64,000 bases of DNA from Planotetraspora thailandica (GTDB lineage: Bacteria; Actinomycetota; Actinomycetes; Streptosporangiales; Streptosporangiaceae), in assembly GCF_016863335.1 (NCBI RefSeq), contig NZ_BOOR01000010.1, positions 1 to 64,000 on the forward strand, in the 5' to 3' direction. The notes below the pieces were generated by a model. The model ran no database searches, was not told the origin of the DNA, and worked only from the letters and a program-made list of their open reading frames with translations. Made by a program: the position numbers and the translations under genes. Shown here one piece after another: positions 26,577 through 34,922 of this stretch; position 1 is the first letter of the stretch; each line of letters opens with the position of its first letter.

Positions 26577-26764
26577 TCGTCGTTTCGCGGTCAGTGCTCG
26601 TCCTGCCGCCTGTACGGATCTCGCATCGCCAGTGCCGTGCCGTACGGCAGGCCGTCCCGGCCGGCGACCGAACGCAAGATATGAACCGGCCGAACCGCCC
26701 GGCAACCGACTTTCTACCCTTGGCCGAGGAGGCAGGCGTCGGCGATTCGCGAGAAGAGGACCGC

Positions 26765-27502
26765 ATGGAGTTCGCATCGGGCGAGAACCAGTGGCAGGCG
26801 CGCTTGGGCAAGCTCAGGGATGCCGTACGCCAGGAACTGGTCACCCGTCAGCTGGAGCCGTACCTCCCCGACGCACCGGCGCGCGTCCTGGACGTCGGAT
26901 GCGGGCAGGGCACCCAGGCCCTGCGGATGGCGGCGCGCGGGCACCGGGTCACGGCGCTGGACTCCTCGCGGGAACTGCTCGCCCGGCTGACGGCCGCTTT
27001 AACGCCCGATCTCGACGTGGAGGTGGTGCACGGCTCGGCCGAGGAGCTGCCCGCCGGCCCCTTCGACGTCGTGATGTGTCATGGCGTGCTGATGTACTTC
27101 GACGACCCGGAGCCCGTGATCCGCTCGATCGCCGATGCGACCGCACCCGGCGGCCTGGTCTCCCTCCTCGTCAGGAACGGCGACGCCTTGGCGATGCGGC
27201 CAGGCCTGTCCGGCGACTGGGAGACCGCATATCGGGCGTTCGACGACATGATCTACAGCAACCGGGTCGGCGTGACCGCACGTGCGGATCGGCTTGCCAA
27301 CCTTCGGTCGACGCTGGCTCGTCATGGATTGTCGGTCCGTGAATGGTACGGCGTGCGGGTCTTCACCGATCTGGCCCCCGACGACGCGTCCGTACCTGAA
27401 GACTTCGACGCGCTTCTCGCCTGCGAGGAGCGGGCGGGCCGTACCGACCCGTACCGCGGGGTCGCCGCACTGACGCATCTGATCTCCCGCCGCGATCGGT
27501 AG
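26765..27502 (+). CDS. class I SAM-dependent methyltransferase
   Basis: A 245-aa cytoplasmic methyltransferase with motif I LDVGCGQGTQALRMA (about residues 40-55), an acidic residue after strand 2 (TALDSS) and motif IV FDVVMCHGVLMYFDDP (about 105-120). It is close to SmtA/CmoM-type enzymes, which include a tRNA carboxymethyluridine methyltransferase, but the substrate cannot be read from sequence. The start at 26765 has AAGAGGA six bases upstream; the longer frame adds random residues. Confidence 0.85.
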   Translation: MEFASGENQWQARLGKLRDAVRQELVTRQLEPYLPDAPARVLDVGCGQGTQALRMAARGHRVTALDSSRELLARLTAALTPDLDVEVVHGSAEELPAGPFDVVMCHGVLMYFDDPEPVIRSIADATAPGGLVSLLVRNGDALAMRPGLSGDWETAYRAFDDMIYSNRVGVTARADRLANLRSTLARHGLSVREWYGVRVFTDLAPDDASVPEDFDALLACEERAGRTDPYRGVAALTHLISRRDR

Positions 27503-27636
27503 CGGCGCCCCCCGGCGCTACGCTTGATCACTGCCTTCGGGTACGCCTCTATGGCCGGTTTCGCGGCTTTGGCGAACGAGGCCACGGCCTCCCAGGCCCT
27601 CACCATCACGCCTTGCTTGAAGGGATTTCCCCCACC

Positions 27637-28284
27637 ATGGCCCTTGCCTGGCACCCCATCACTCCCGCGCTCGTCAGCGCCGTGACCACCCTGGCCGACT
27701 CGCCATGGGACCGGGACGCTCTGGACGCCGCCTGGTTGCGGTCGGGCTGGCCCGCCCCTCCCGGCGGCTCGGTCATCGGGCGTGTCATCGATGACCTGAA
27801 GGACCCCCGGCTCGCCGTCGGCGATTGGGACGTTGACGTCCGCTGGTCGGACGACGACGAGGTGACGGGCTTCGCGGTGGCCTTCGCGCTCTTCTACGAG
27901 TCCGACGATGAGGACGCCGACGACGACCCGGATCTCGACGAGTTCCCCCAGCACACGCCGTCCGACCAGTGGGAGGTCGACAAGTCCGCCGACCGTGAGC
28001 AGTTCGACGCAGTCTGGCAGGAGGCTCTTGAGACGCTGACCGAGCACCTGGGAGAACCGGAGGTCGTCGGCGAGCACGGTGACGAAGACGAGGACGACTG
28101 GCACAACGCGGTCTGGCGCGCCGGCTCCCGGCTGGTCGTCCTCGCCCAGGGCGAGGACTTCTCCTCCTACAGCCTGTACGACCAGGCGGGCCTGTACGTC
28201 CTGGACTTCCCCGCCGAATCGCGCATCCCCCGCGGCGACGGCCTGTACGAACTCCTCGTGGGCGACGGAGAAGACGAAGACTGA
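27637..28284 (+). CDS. acidic protein of unknown function (possibly DUF6301-like)
   Basis: A 215-aa acidic protein (runs such as DDEDADDDPDLDE near residue 90 and DEDEDD near 150) with conserved-looking Trp-rich segments (DRDALDAAWLRSGWPAP, DWDVDVRWSDDDEVTGF). It resembles a family of actinomycete cytosolic proteins often found with polymorphic-toxin or secretion genes, which hints at an immunity-like role; this is weak. The start at 27637 follows GAAGGGA. No signal peptide or membrane segment. Confidence 0.65.
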   Translation: MALAWHPITPALVSAVTTLADSPWDRDALDAAWLRSGWPAPPGGSVIGRVIDDLKDPRLAVGDWDVDVRWSDDDEVTGFAVAFALFYESDDEDADDDPDLDEFPQHTPSDQWEVDKSADREQFDAVWQEALETLTEHLGEPEVVGEHGDEDEDDWHNAVWRAGSRLVVLAQGEDFSSYSLYDQAGLYVLDFPAESRIPRGDGLYELLVGDGEDED

Positions 28285-28460
28285 ACGCGATCACGAACAG
28301 GGCTTTCGGGGCCGATCCGGGCCCTGTTCGTATGGAAGGGCCGCCACTCGTTCGATTCCGCCTCGTGAGCGGACGGCCAAGGGCGCTGGCCGCCAACGCT
28401 GGGCACGGCGGCTCAGTCCTGTGCCCTGACCACACGCTCGGCCGCGCCCTCTCAGCGCTG

Positions 28461-28715
28461 TCAGCCGTACCAAACCACGTGAATGATTTCCACCATGCGG
28501 CGGTACTCGATGATCAAGTAGCTCACCATTCCCGACCCGCCGTTCCCGAACGTCCGCGTCCGCATTGGCGCGTCAGGTCTCTCCCCTACGAAGGGTTTGC
28601 CATTCCACGGGGCGACCTGCAAGAACACGGTCACTTCATGGAAGGGGACAAGGGCCTCGGCCGGAAGTGCTGTGATCTGCTCTTCTACGACCTTGCTCAT
28701 GCCGACCGTGTACAT
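28461..28715 (-). CDS. small protein, possible RelE/ParE-type toxin partner
   Basis: An 84-aa protein with a basic central stretch (RTRTFGNGGSGMVSYLIIEYRRMVEIIHVVWYG) whose ending resembles the final strands of RelE/ParE-type toxins. Its ATG starts directly after the stop codon of the upstream DUF6247-like gene, so the two are certainly read together. The catalytic residues of RelE are not all visible, so a toxin role is an inference from gene pairing. Confidence 0.6.
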   Translation of the reverse strand: MYTVGMSKVVEEQITALPAEALVPFHEVTVFLQVAPWNGKPFVGERPDAPMRTRTFGNGGSGMVSYLIIEYRRMVEIIHVVWYG

Positions 28716-29087
28716 CTAAAGATCCAGCTTCACACCAAGCTCGGCGGCACGCTCGGCAAGAACGTCGCGAAGCGGCCTGCCTGACACCTGCTCTCCGCGC
28801 TCGATCTGATCTCGGACGCGCACAGCACGTGCGAGAACCTCTTCGTATTCTCCGCTCGCCTTCATCCTGGCCACGTGCCACCAGTGGGCCAGGGTGTCGT
28901 TGACAGGTGCGAGGTCCAGTTCCTCCATGGCCCTGGCCATAATCTGCCGGTAATCCTTGTCGAAGTGGTCGCGATCCTCTGGAGGCAGGCATGCGCGGAT
29001 GTTACGAGGGCTCCTGTCGACCTTCAAGGATTCGATGATCTGCTCAAGCGTCCGAGCCGTGGGCAGCTCATGTGGCTCGGCGGTCAT
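28716..29087 (-). CDS. DUF6247-like protein, possible antitoxin
   Basis: A 123-aa protein matching the DUF6247 pattern: IRACLPPEDRDHFDKDYRQIMARA, then a helix with LAHWWHVARMKASG (each shown in part). Such genes commonly precede a small RelE-like gene in actinomycetes, with no intergenic base, as here. The likely role is a toxin-neutralising and DNA-binding antitoxin, by analogy only. Confidence 0.65.
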   Translation of the reverse strand: MTAEPHELPTARTLEQIIESLKVDRSPRNIRACLPPEDRDHFDKDYRQIMARAMEELDLAPVNDTLAHWWHVARMKASGEYEEVLARAVRVRDQIERGEQVSGRPLRDVLAERAAELGVKLDL

Positions 29088-29326
29088 GTCGTCTTCTCCC
29101 TGTTGAGAGTGCCGCCTGCGGCACGCGAGACCCCTGTGGATCTGGCGTCTACGCTTTCGAGCTTAGCCGTCCGCCGAAAGCGGCGGCACCGGCTTCTGGC
29201 TTTCGGCCGCCATCGGACTGGAGCGCCTGAACCCCCTGGTCCCGGCAAGCTTGGGCCGGAGCGCGGGGCTCCTGTTCTCCAGGAGCGCCCGCCTGATCCG
29301 TCCGTCTGTGAGGCGTGGAGGAAACC

Positions 29327-30604
29327 TCAGATCTCTCCGGTGGTGCGAGCGGGCAGCCCCTCCTGCTCCGCGATCGGGCCCCACAGCTTGACGAACGCGG
29401 TCTTGGACTTGGTGGCCTTCAACGAGGCCGTGGTCCCGGCGTCGTAGAAGGGATCCCCCGCGGTCTTCCCCTTGCAGTGGAGAGCCTGACGCTTCTGCGC
29501 CCATTTCAGGTACGCCGCATCGGCCTGCTGCGACGCCGTGAGCGCATCCACGAGATGCCGCTTCAGAGCATCGCCTCCGTCGAGCGCGTCGACTTTCAGC
29601 TTCTTCGCCTGCTGGACCTGCGAGGCTCGCTGCTGGGTGACCCGCTGGAGCGTCGCGACGGCCTGGCCGGGCTTCGAGCAGTGCAGCATCTGGCTGAGCC
29701 CCTGCTGGAGCTTGCCCCGACTGGGCTTGCTCGCATCGAGGACCTTGTCGATCGCCGCGGCCTGCTCTTGTGTAGCGGCGTCCTCCGGCGCGGAGGAGGC
29801 CGTGGAGCCGGCTGAGGTGGTGCCGACAGCATCGTTTCCCGGCCCACCGTAGGCCAGGAAGGCGGCGACGCCGACGACCACGACAGCGGCGCCGATCCCC
29901 ACCAGTTTCCACGGGACCTTGAGACCCGTACCGGACCGCCCGGCCTGCGCCGGGGCCGGATTGAACTGTCCCGGATCGTACGGTGCCTGGTTGTAGAACG
30001 CCGGATCGTACGGTGCCTGATCGTAGGCGGCCTGATCATAGGCGGGCTGGTCGTGCGGGACCTGATCGTAGGTGGCCGGGGCCATCGGCGCCTGACCCAT
30101 CGGGGGTGGACCCATGGGAGGCGGGCCCATCGGCGGCGCCCCCATGGGAGCCGAGCCTGCCGGAGGCCCGCCGAAGGCCATGGTCTCGGCACCGCCCGGA
30201 GGCGGGCCCATCGGAGGCGGGCCCATCGGCGCCCGACCCATCGGCGGCGCCCCCATGGGAGCCGAGCCTGCCGGAGCCCCGCCGAAGGCCATCGTCTCGG
30301 CACCGCCCGGAGGCGGGCCCATCGGAGGCGGGCTCATCGGCGCCTGACCCATGGGAGGCAGCCCCACGGGAGCCGGGTTGGCGGAAGCCGGGCCGACCAG
30401 AGGCGCATCGAACGCCATGGTGTCGCCACCACCCGGGATGGCCACCTCGTCGCGCACCCACCATGGCCAGTTCGCTGGAGGCGCCGGCCAGCTCGGGTCC
30501 GGCCCAGACCAGGTCGGAGCCGGGATCCAGTCTTTGGGCGGAGCAGGCCAGCCGGGCGGGGGGTTGAACCGCCACTCGCCACCGGGCCGCGGAGGGATGT
30601 TCAA
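29327..30604 (-). CDS. Pro/Gly/Met-rich single-pass membrane protein
   Basis: A 425-aa protein in three parts. Residues 1-55 are Trp/Pro-rich (WPAPPANWPWWV type). Residues 60-210 are repeats of MGxPPMG, PPGGAETMAFGG and AYDQAxYDxA units. A single membrane helix (LVGIGAAVVVVGVAAFLAYG, about 235-255) is followed by an exported helical domain with two Cys (LHCSKPG, ALHCKGK). This layout is common in actinomycete envelope proteins of unknown role. The repeat DNA includes two near-identical blocks of about 120 bp. Confidence 0.75.
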   Translation of the reverse strand: MNIPPRPGGEWRFNPPPGWPAPPKDWIPAPTWSGPDPSWPAPPANWPWWVRDEVAIPGGGDTMAFDAPLVGPASANPAPVGLPPMGQAPMSPPPMGPPPGGAETMAFGGAPAGSAPMGAPPMGRAPMGPPPMGPPPGGAETMAFGGPPAGSAPMGAPPMGPPPMGPPPMGQAPMAPATYDQVPHDQPAYDQAAYDQAPYDPAFYNQAPYDPGQFNPAPAQAGRSGTGLKVPWKLVGIGAAVVVVGVAAFLAYGGPGNDAVGTTSAGSTASSAPEDAATQEQAAAIDKVLDASKPSRGKLQQGLSQMLHCSKPGQAVATLQRVTQQRASQVQQAKKLKVDALDGGDALKRHLVDALTASQQADAAYLKWAQKRQALHCKGKTAGDPFYDAGTTASLKATKSKTAFVKLWGPIAEQEGLPARTTGEI

Positions 30605-30722
30605 AGCCGCTCACCTAACGGGGACCAATGCTGATCGTTGGAAGTTTAGCCGCATTTACCCCGTCTAGGTCGATTGCCCCCGGCGGCATCGTGGCTGCGC
30701 TCGGCTTCCCGCGACACATGAT
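30605..30722. other. intergenic, no gene seen
   Basis: The plus-strand frame that crosses this stretch is opposite rclA and has no domain features. Confidence 0.45.
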
Positions 30723-30825
30723 CGGAAAGCAGAAAGAGGCCTGGCAGGGCTCTGAACTGGGAAAATCTCTGGCGCCAGGTCCAGGGTTCGAGCCTGGGGA
30801 GCTTGCGCGACGGCTTCGCCGTAAC
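30723..30825 (-). repeat. diverged tRNA-Tyr 3'-end-like block, candidate old attachment site
   Basis: This block aligns along its whole length with 58850-58950: CGGAAAGCA, AAAGAGGCC, GGGAAAATC, CTGG, CAGGT, GGTTCGA and CGACGG occur in the same order and spacing. It contains a T-arm-like CCAGG-GTTCGAG-CCTGG. It is therefore a diverged copy of a tRNA-Tyr 3' half plus its terminator, in the same orientation as the intact tRNA at 62109-62190. Confidence 0.55.
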
Positions 30826-30843
30826 CACGGAAATAGTCGGTCC

Positions 30844-32232
30844 TCAGCGCACGATGGTGCCGAGCACCTCGTTGAACGCCTCCGTGGAGCTGGGGTGGGT
30901 GTAAACGGCGCCGCGCAGCTCGGCCGCCTTGATGCCGTGCCGCATGGCGAGCGCGACCGTGTTGATCAGCTCCTGCGCGTCGATGCTCAGCAGCGCCGCC
31001 CCGAGGATCTCGTCCGTCTCGGCGTCGATCACGAATTTCATGACCCCGCGGGTCTCCTCGACGACGTACGCGCGAGGCATGGCCACGATGTCGGCCACCA
31101 GCTCGCTGGCGATCTTCACGTTGCGGCCCTCCTCGCGGGCCCGCCTCTCTGTGATGCCCACGGTCGCCAGCGGCGGGGTCATGAAGAGTGTGTTGGGGAT
31201 CGCCACCCGATCCGCCGTCGAGCGGCGACCCTCCCCGACGAGCTGATCCATGACGATGCGGCTGTCGTCGAGGGAGACGTAGGTGAACTGCGGCCCGCCG
31301 TTGACGTCGCCGAGGGCGAAGATGTGCGGCCGGCTCGTCCGCAGGTACTCGTCTACCTCAATCGCGCCGCGATCGGTCGTGCGGACACCTGCGGCCTCGA
31401 GCCCGAGATCACGGATCGCCGGCGCGCGCCCGATTGCGGCGAGCACGGCGTCGGCCTCGATGGCCTGCCACCTCCCGTCCTTTTCGTAGACGACGATCGT
31501 CACGCTCTCGCCATCGCTCACCTCGGTGACGCGCACGCCCGTGACGATCTCGATTCCCTCACCCACGAGGATGCCCTCAGCCACGGCGGCGACGTCGTCG
31601 TCCAGCCGGCCGAGGATCTCGGGAGCCGATTCGAGCACGGTGACCTGCGAGCCGAAGCGGCGATATATCGAGGCGAACTCAATGCCGAGGTAACCGCCGC
31701 CGATGATCGCGAGCCGCTTCGGCAACTCCGTCGTCTGGATGAGGTCGGCACTGGTCACGACCCGCTTGCTGGCGCGCATGCCGGGGATGTCGGGGACGAT
31801 TGGCTCGGAGCCGGTATTGATCAGAATGGTCTCGGCGGTGACGGTGAGCCTGTCCTCACCCGCCCCGACGGCCACGGTGTGCGGGTCGACGAACACGGCC
31901 CGGCCGGTGACGACCCTGACGGTGTCGGCGCCGTTCAGCGCGTCGTAGTTGCCACCCCGGAACCGCGTGGTGAGCGCCTGGACGCTGCCGACGGCCCGCT
32001 CGTACCACTCCTGCGGAGAATCGTCCGTACGGCGCTTGCCGGAGTGGTGCACGAGCGCCTTCGTCGGCACACATCCCACATTGGGGCAGGTGCCACCGTA
32101 CATGCGGTCCGACTGCTCCACGAGCACGACGTTCCTGCCACGGCGGCCCATCTCGGCGGCCACGGTCTTGCCGCCCTTACCGAAGCCGATGACCAGGACA
32201 TCGGCGTGGAGAACGTTGTTGAGGGTGGTCAT
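30844..32232 (-). CDS. rclA: RclA-like flavin disulfide reductase
   Basis: A 462-aa flavoprotein of the dihydrolipoamide/mercuric reductase superfamily. It has the FAD motif DVLVIGFGKGGKTVAAEMG, redox-active Cys49 and Cys54 in GGTCPNVGCVPTK, the NAD(P) motif AIIGGGYLGIEFASIY, and a C-terminal dimer domain with THPSSTEAFNEVLG. E. coli RclA reduces Cu(II) and protects against hypochlorous acid. The divergent AraC-type gene matches RclR, which makes the RclA assignment stronger than family similarity alone. Start 32232 has GAGG upstream. Confidence 0.85.
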   Translation of the reverse strand: MTTLNNVLHADVLVIGFGKGGKTVAAEMGRRGRNVVLVEQSDRMYGGTCPNVGCVPTKALVHHSGKRRTDDSPQEWYERAVGSVQALTTRFRGGNYDALNGADTVRVVTGRAVFVDPHTVAVGAGEDRLTVTAETILINTGSEPIVPDIPGMRASKRVVTSADLIQTTELPKRLAIIGGGYLGIEFASIYRRFGSQVTVLESAPEILGRLDDDVAAVAEGILVGEGIEIVTGVRVTEVSDGESVTIVVYEKDGRWQAIEADAVLAAIGRAPAIRDLGLEAAGVRTTDRGAIEVDEYLRTSRPHIFALGDVNGGPQFTYVSLDDSRIVMDQLVGEGRRSTADRVAIPNTLFMTPPLATVGITERRAREEGRNVKIASELVADIVAMPRAYVVEETRGVMKFVIDAETDEILGAALLSIDAQELINTVALAMRHGIKAAELRGAVYTHPSSTEAFNEVLGTIVR

Positions 32233-32266
32233 GACCTCAGTCTTGAACACCTACAATTGAGCGCAT

Positions 32267-32284
32267 AAGACGGATTCGTCTCAC
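32267..32284. promoter_or_regulatory. inverted repeat between rclA and rclR
   Basis: AGACG-GATT-CGTCT lies centrally in the 74-bp gap between the two divergent starts, a suitable place for binding by the RclR-like regulator. Confidence 0.45.
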
Positions 32285-32306
32285 TTTTCTTCGCGAGCGT
32301 CTCATC

Positions 32307-33212
32307 ATGGACTGGATCAGTGAGATCGTCCGCCTGGCGAGACTGCAGGCGTTCCTGGACAAGCGTTGCCTTCTCTCCGGCGCGACGACGATGGACGTGC
32401 CGGCGTACGGCACGGGCAACGCGGCCTTCCACCTGCTACTCGAGGGCGCGTGCACGATCGAGGTCGCCGATCTGCGCATCGAGCTGACGGCGGGCGACGT
32501 CGTGCTGCTACCGGGCGGACAGGCCCACCGCGTCCGGACGGCCGGTGTGGGCGGCCAAGGTGTCGTCGAGGAGCCGGGTGACACCTTCCAGATCATGCGC
32601 AGCCAGTCGGGGGAGGTCATCATGGACCTGCTCTGCGGCCATTACACGTTCGGCTCCGGCGCTGGGGCCATGCTGTTCCGGAGCCTGCCCGACCCGCTGC
32701 AGGTGTCATTCGCGCAGGCCGATGAGATCGTGTGGATGCTGAGCACGCTCATGCGGCAGGAGGCGCGCCACGACGGGCTCGGCACTGGTGCGGTCCTGTC
32801 GTCCCTGTGCAACGCGTTGCTCGCCATGGTGCTGCGGGCATCGCCGAGCCGGTTCGTCGGGGCGCCCGCGTGGACCGCCGCCGACGATCCGCGGCTCCGG
32901 CCGGTCATCGAGGCGGTGCTGCAAGATCCAGATGACGACTGGACGGTCGCGCGTCTGGCCGAGGTGGCCGCCATGTCGCGGGCCACGCTCGCCCGCAACT
33001 TCTTGCGGTCCACGGGGCTGACGGTGGGCGAGTGCGTCACGCAGATCCGGATGATGATCGCGGCCGAGCACCTCATCGAGACCGACCTCACCGTCGCCGC
33101 GGTGGCGGCCGCGGTGGGGTACGACTCGGAATCCGCGTTCAACCGGGCTTTCCGCCAGGCCACGGGTTCCACCCCGGCCCGTTTCCGCCGCACCCACCAG
33201 GGCTCCTCCTGA
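32307..33212 (+). CDS. rclR: RclR-like AraC-family redox regulator
   Basis: A 301-aa activator with an N-terminal cupin_6 domain and a C-terminal AraC double helix-turn-helix (VARLAEVAAMSRATLARNF … AAAVGYDSESAFNRAFRQATG, in part). E. coli RclR senses reactive chlorine through Cys21 and Cys89. Here Cys21 is at exactly the same residue (LDKRC) and a second Cys (Cys110, DLLCGHY) lies where the E. coli IVCG cysteine aligns. It is divergent from rclA, its likely target. Confidence 0.85.
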   Translation: MDWISEIVRLARLQAFLDKRCLLSGATTMDVPAYGTGNAAFHLLLEGACTIEVADLRIELTAGDVVLLPGGQAHRVRTAGVGGQGVVEEPGDTFQIMRSQSGEVIMDLLCGHYTFGSGAGAMLFRSLPDPLQVSFAQADEIVWMLSTLMRQEARHDGLGTGAVLSSLCNALLAMVLRASPSRFVGAPAWTAADDPRLRPVIEAVLQDPDDDWTVARLAEVAAMSRATLARNFLRSTGLTVGECVTQIRMMIAAEHLIETDLTVAAVAAAVGYDSESAFNRAFRQATGSTPARFRRTHQGSS

Positions 33213-33253
33213 CGGGCGCGCTGCGGCCCGGCTCGGTCAGGACTGCCGCTGAA

Positions 33254-33294
33254 GGCAACGGCCCCGTCCTCAGGTTCAGGACGGGGCCGTTGCC
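33254..33294. terminator. bidirectional terminator hairpin
   Basis: GGCAACGGCCCCGTCCT and its exact complement form a 17-bp stem with a 7-base loop between the convergent ends of rclR and the FG-GAP gene. Confidence 0.85.
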
Positions 33295-33319
33295 GCTGCC
33301 GAGCGCGACTCGATCGGGC

Positions 33320-34573
33320 TTACAGGAAGAGTTCCCGAGGATCGAGGTCGTAGGTCGCCTGCCAGCCCGGCTTACGTACGATTCCACCCTTGCCCGTGCC
33401 CGAGAAGAGATTGAACGAGCCGAGGCTCACACTGGCGTACGCCTGGAAGTAATCGTTCTTGGCGTCGCCGTCCACGTCCCCGACCGAGAAGAGCTCCCAG
33501 GCTTGGGATATTCCGCGGGAGAGCAGGGTGCGCTTGCCGAAGCGGCCCTTGCCGGCGCCGTGGTAGAGCCACATGTTGCCCGAGCGGTCACGGGCGACGA
33601 TGTCGTCCTTGCCGTCGCCGGTGAACTCTCCAGGGCCGAAGAGCGCGGTGATCGTGTTCCAGCCGTGAGCCGTCGCGATTCGCCTGCCGAAGCCGCCCTT
33701 GCCGTTGCCCGGATAGACCCACAGAGTCCCCGTGCGGTCACGGCCCATGAGGTCGTTCTTCTTGTCGCCGGTCACGTCGCCGACTGCGGCGATCAAGGAC
33801 ATGGTGTTCCAGCCGTGGGCAAGCAGCTTCCGGGCGCCCAGGTGGTTCCTGCCGTTGCCGGGGAAGAGGTACAGGTCGCCCTTGGCGTTACGGGCGATGA
33901 TGTCCTCGCGTCCGTCGCCGGTGTAGTCCCCGTGCCGGACGATCACGTTCATGCTGTTCCAGCCCGCGCCGAGGTCCACCGGCTTCGTGTCGTCGCCGGG
34001 GAGAACCCACAGGTGCCCCTGCAGAGAGCGCATCAGTATCTGGCTCTGGCCGTTGCCGAGGAAGGAGCCGAACGGCTTCGGCGTTCCTTCCGGGCTGTCG
34101 TACTGCCGATACCACTCGTGGTACTGCTTACGGGTGAGGCATTCGTGCCAGGTAGGGGCAAGGACCACCGAGCCGTAGTGGTGCCGCCACTTGGACTGCG
34201 AGAGCACCGCGTCGATCCCATCGGACTCGTACGCGGGGTTGGCCGGGTTGATGATCGAGGGAGCGGCGACCTTGATGGACGACGAGGTGTAGTTTTTGTC
34301 AGGCCACAGGCAGGAGTAGTTCCTGGTCCGATTGATCCAGCCGACCGCATTTCGGCCGGCCGCCCCGAAGTCGGACTGAGAAGTTCGGTATTTCCACATG
34401 GTGCCCGTGCCGTTGTAGCCGCTGAACAGGCAGAAGTAGCCCCATGGGCATCGAGCCCAGCCATTGCTGGACGCCGAGGCCGAGGCTGTCACCGTTCCAC
34501 TTATGATCGCCGCCAGGGCCACACCGGCCGCCACGAGCCGTGCCAGCCGCCGGCGTTTGAAAGACTGCCGCAA
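33320..34573 (-). CDS. secreted protein with I36-like inhibitor domain and FG-GAP/VCBS repeats
   Basis: A 417-aa exported protein. After the signal peptide (LARLVAAGVALAAIISG) comes a Cys-rich module WARCPWGYFCLFSGYNGTGT, typical of peptidase inhibitor family I36. Then follow about 100 residues with WxxH/Cys features and four or more FG-GAP repeats (DYTGDGREDI, DVTGDKKNDL, EFTGDGKDDI, DVDGDAKNDY). A TTG at 34573 with AAAGGAG upstream is the best start. The pairing of an I36-type domain with FG-GAP repeats mirrors the FG-GAP protease at 24.7 kb, but inhibition of that protease is speculation. Confidence 0.8.
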   Translation of the reverse strand: MRQSFKRRRLARLVAAGVALAAIISGTVTASASASSNGWARCPWGYFCLFSGYNGTGTMWKYRTSQSDFGAAGRNAVGWINRTRNYSCLWPDKNYTSSSIKVAAPSIINPANPAYESDGIDAVLSQSKWRHHYGSVVLAPTWHECLTRKQYHEWYRQYDSPEGTPKPFGSFLGNGQSQILMRSLQGHLWVLPGDDTKPVDLGAGWNSMNVIVRHGDYTGDGREDIIARNAKGDLYLFPGNGRNHLGARKLLAHGWNTMSLIAAVGDVTGDKKNDLMGRDRTGTLWVYPGNGKGGFGRRIATAHGWNTITALFGPGEFTGDGKDDIVARDRSGNMWLYHGAGKGRFGKRTLLSRGISQAWELFSVGDVDGDAKNDYFQAYASVSLGSFNLFSGTGKGGIVRKPGWQATYDLDPRELFL

Positions 34574-34922
34574 GAGGGGCTCCTTTATTTCCGCTTTACG
34601 CTGCGGAGCAACATACTCTTGGGGCCCTGGATTCGCGATCATTAATGTGAACGCTCCAAGAAGACCGCCCGTACGGTGACGGAAATCGGCCGGACGATCC
34701 ACGAGACGTGGAGAAGGCCTCATGCGTGGAGATGAAGGAGGGGGCCCGCTGGTGCCGCAGCGAACCCCCCATTTCCTTTGATACCTCTGCCTGCGTAAAC
34801 ATCAGCGACATCAAAGAGCCCCGCGAAGCGGTGGCAGTACAGACAACGACCTGGGTTGTTTCTGTCTAGGACTCGTTGTGGTGAGTGCGCCGTAGGCGAC
34901 GTCACCCGTCACCGGCCGGCGG
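34574..34922. other. intergenic region, no gene seen
   Basis: AT-richer sequence up to about 34660 fits a promoter for the FG-GAP gene. The remainder lies just after the P450 stop; no protein-like frame was found. Confidence 0.5.
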
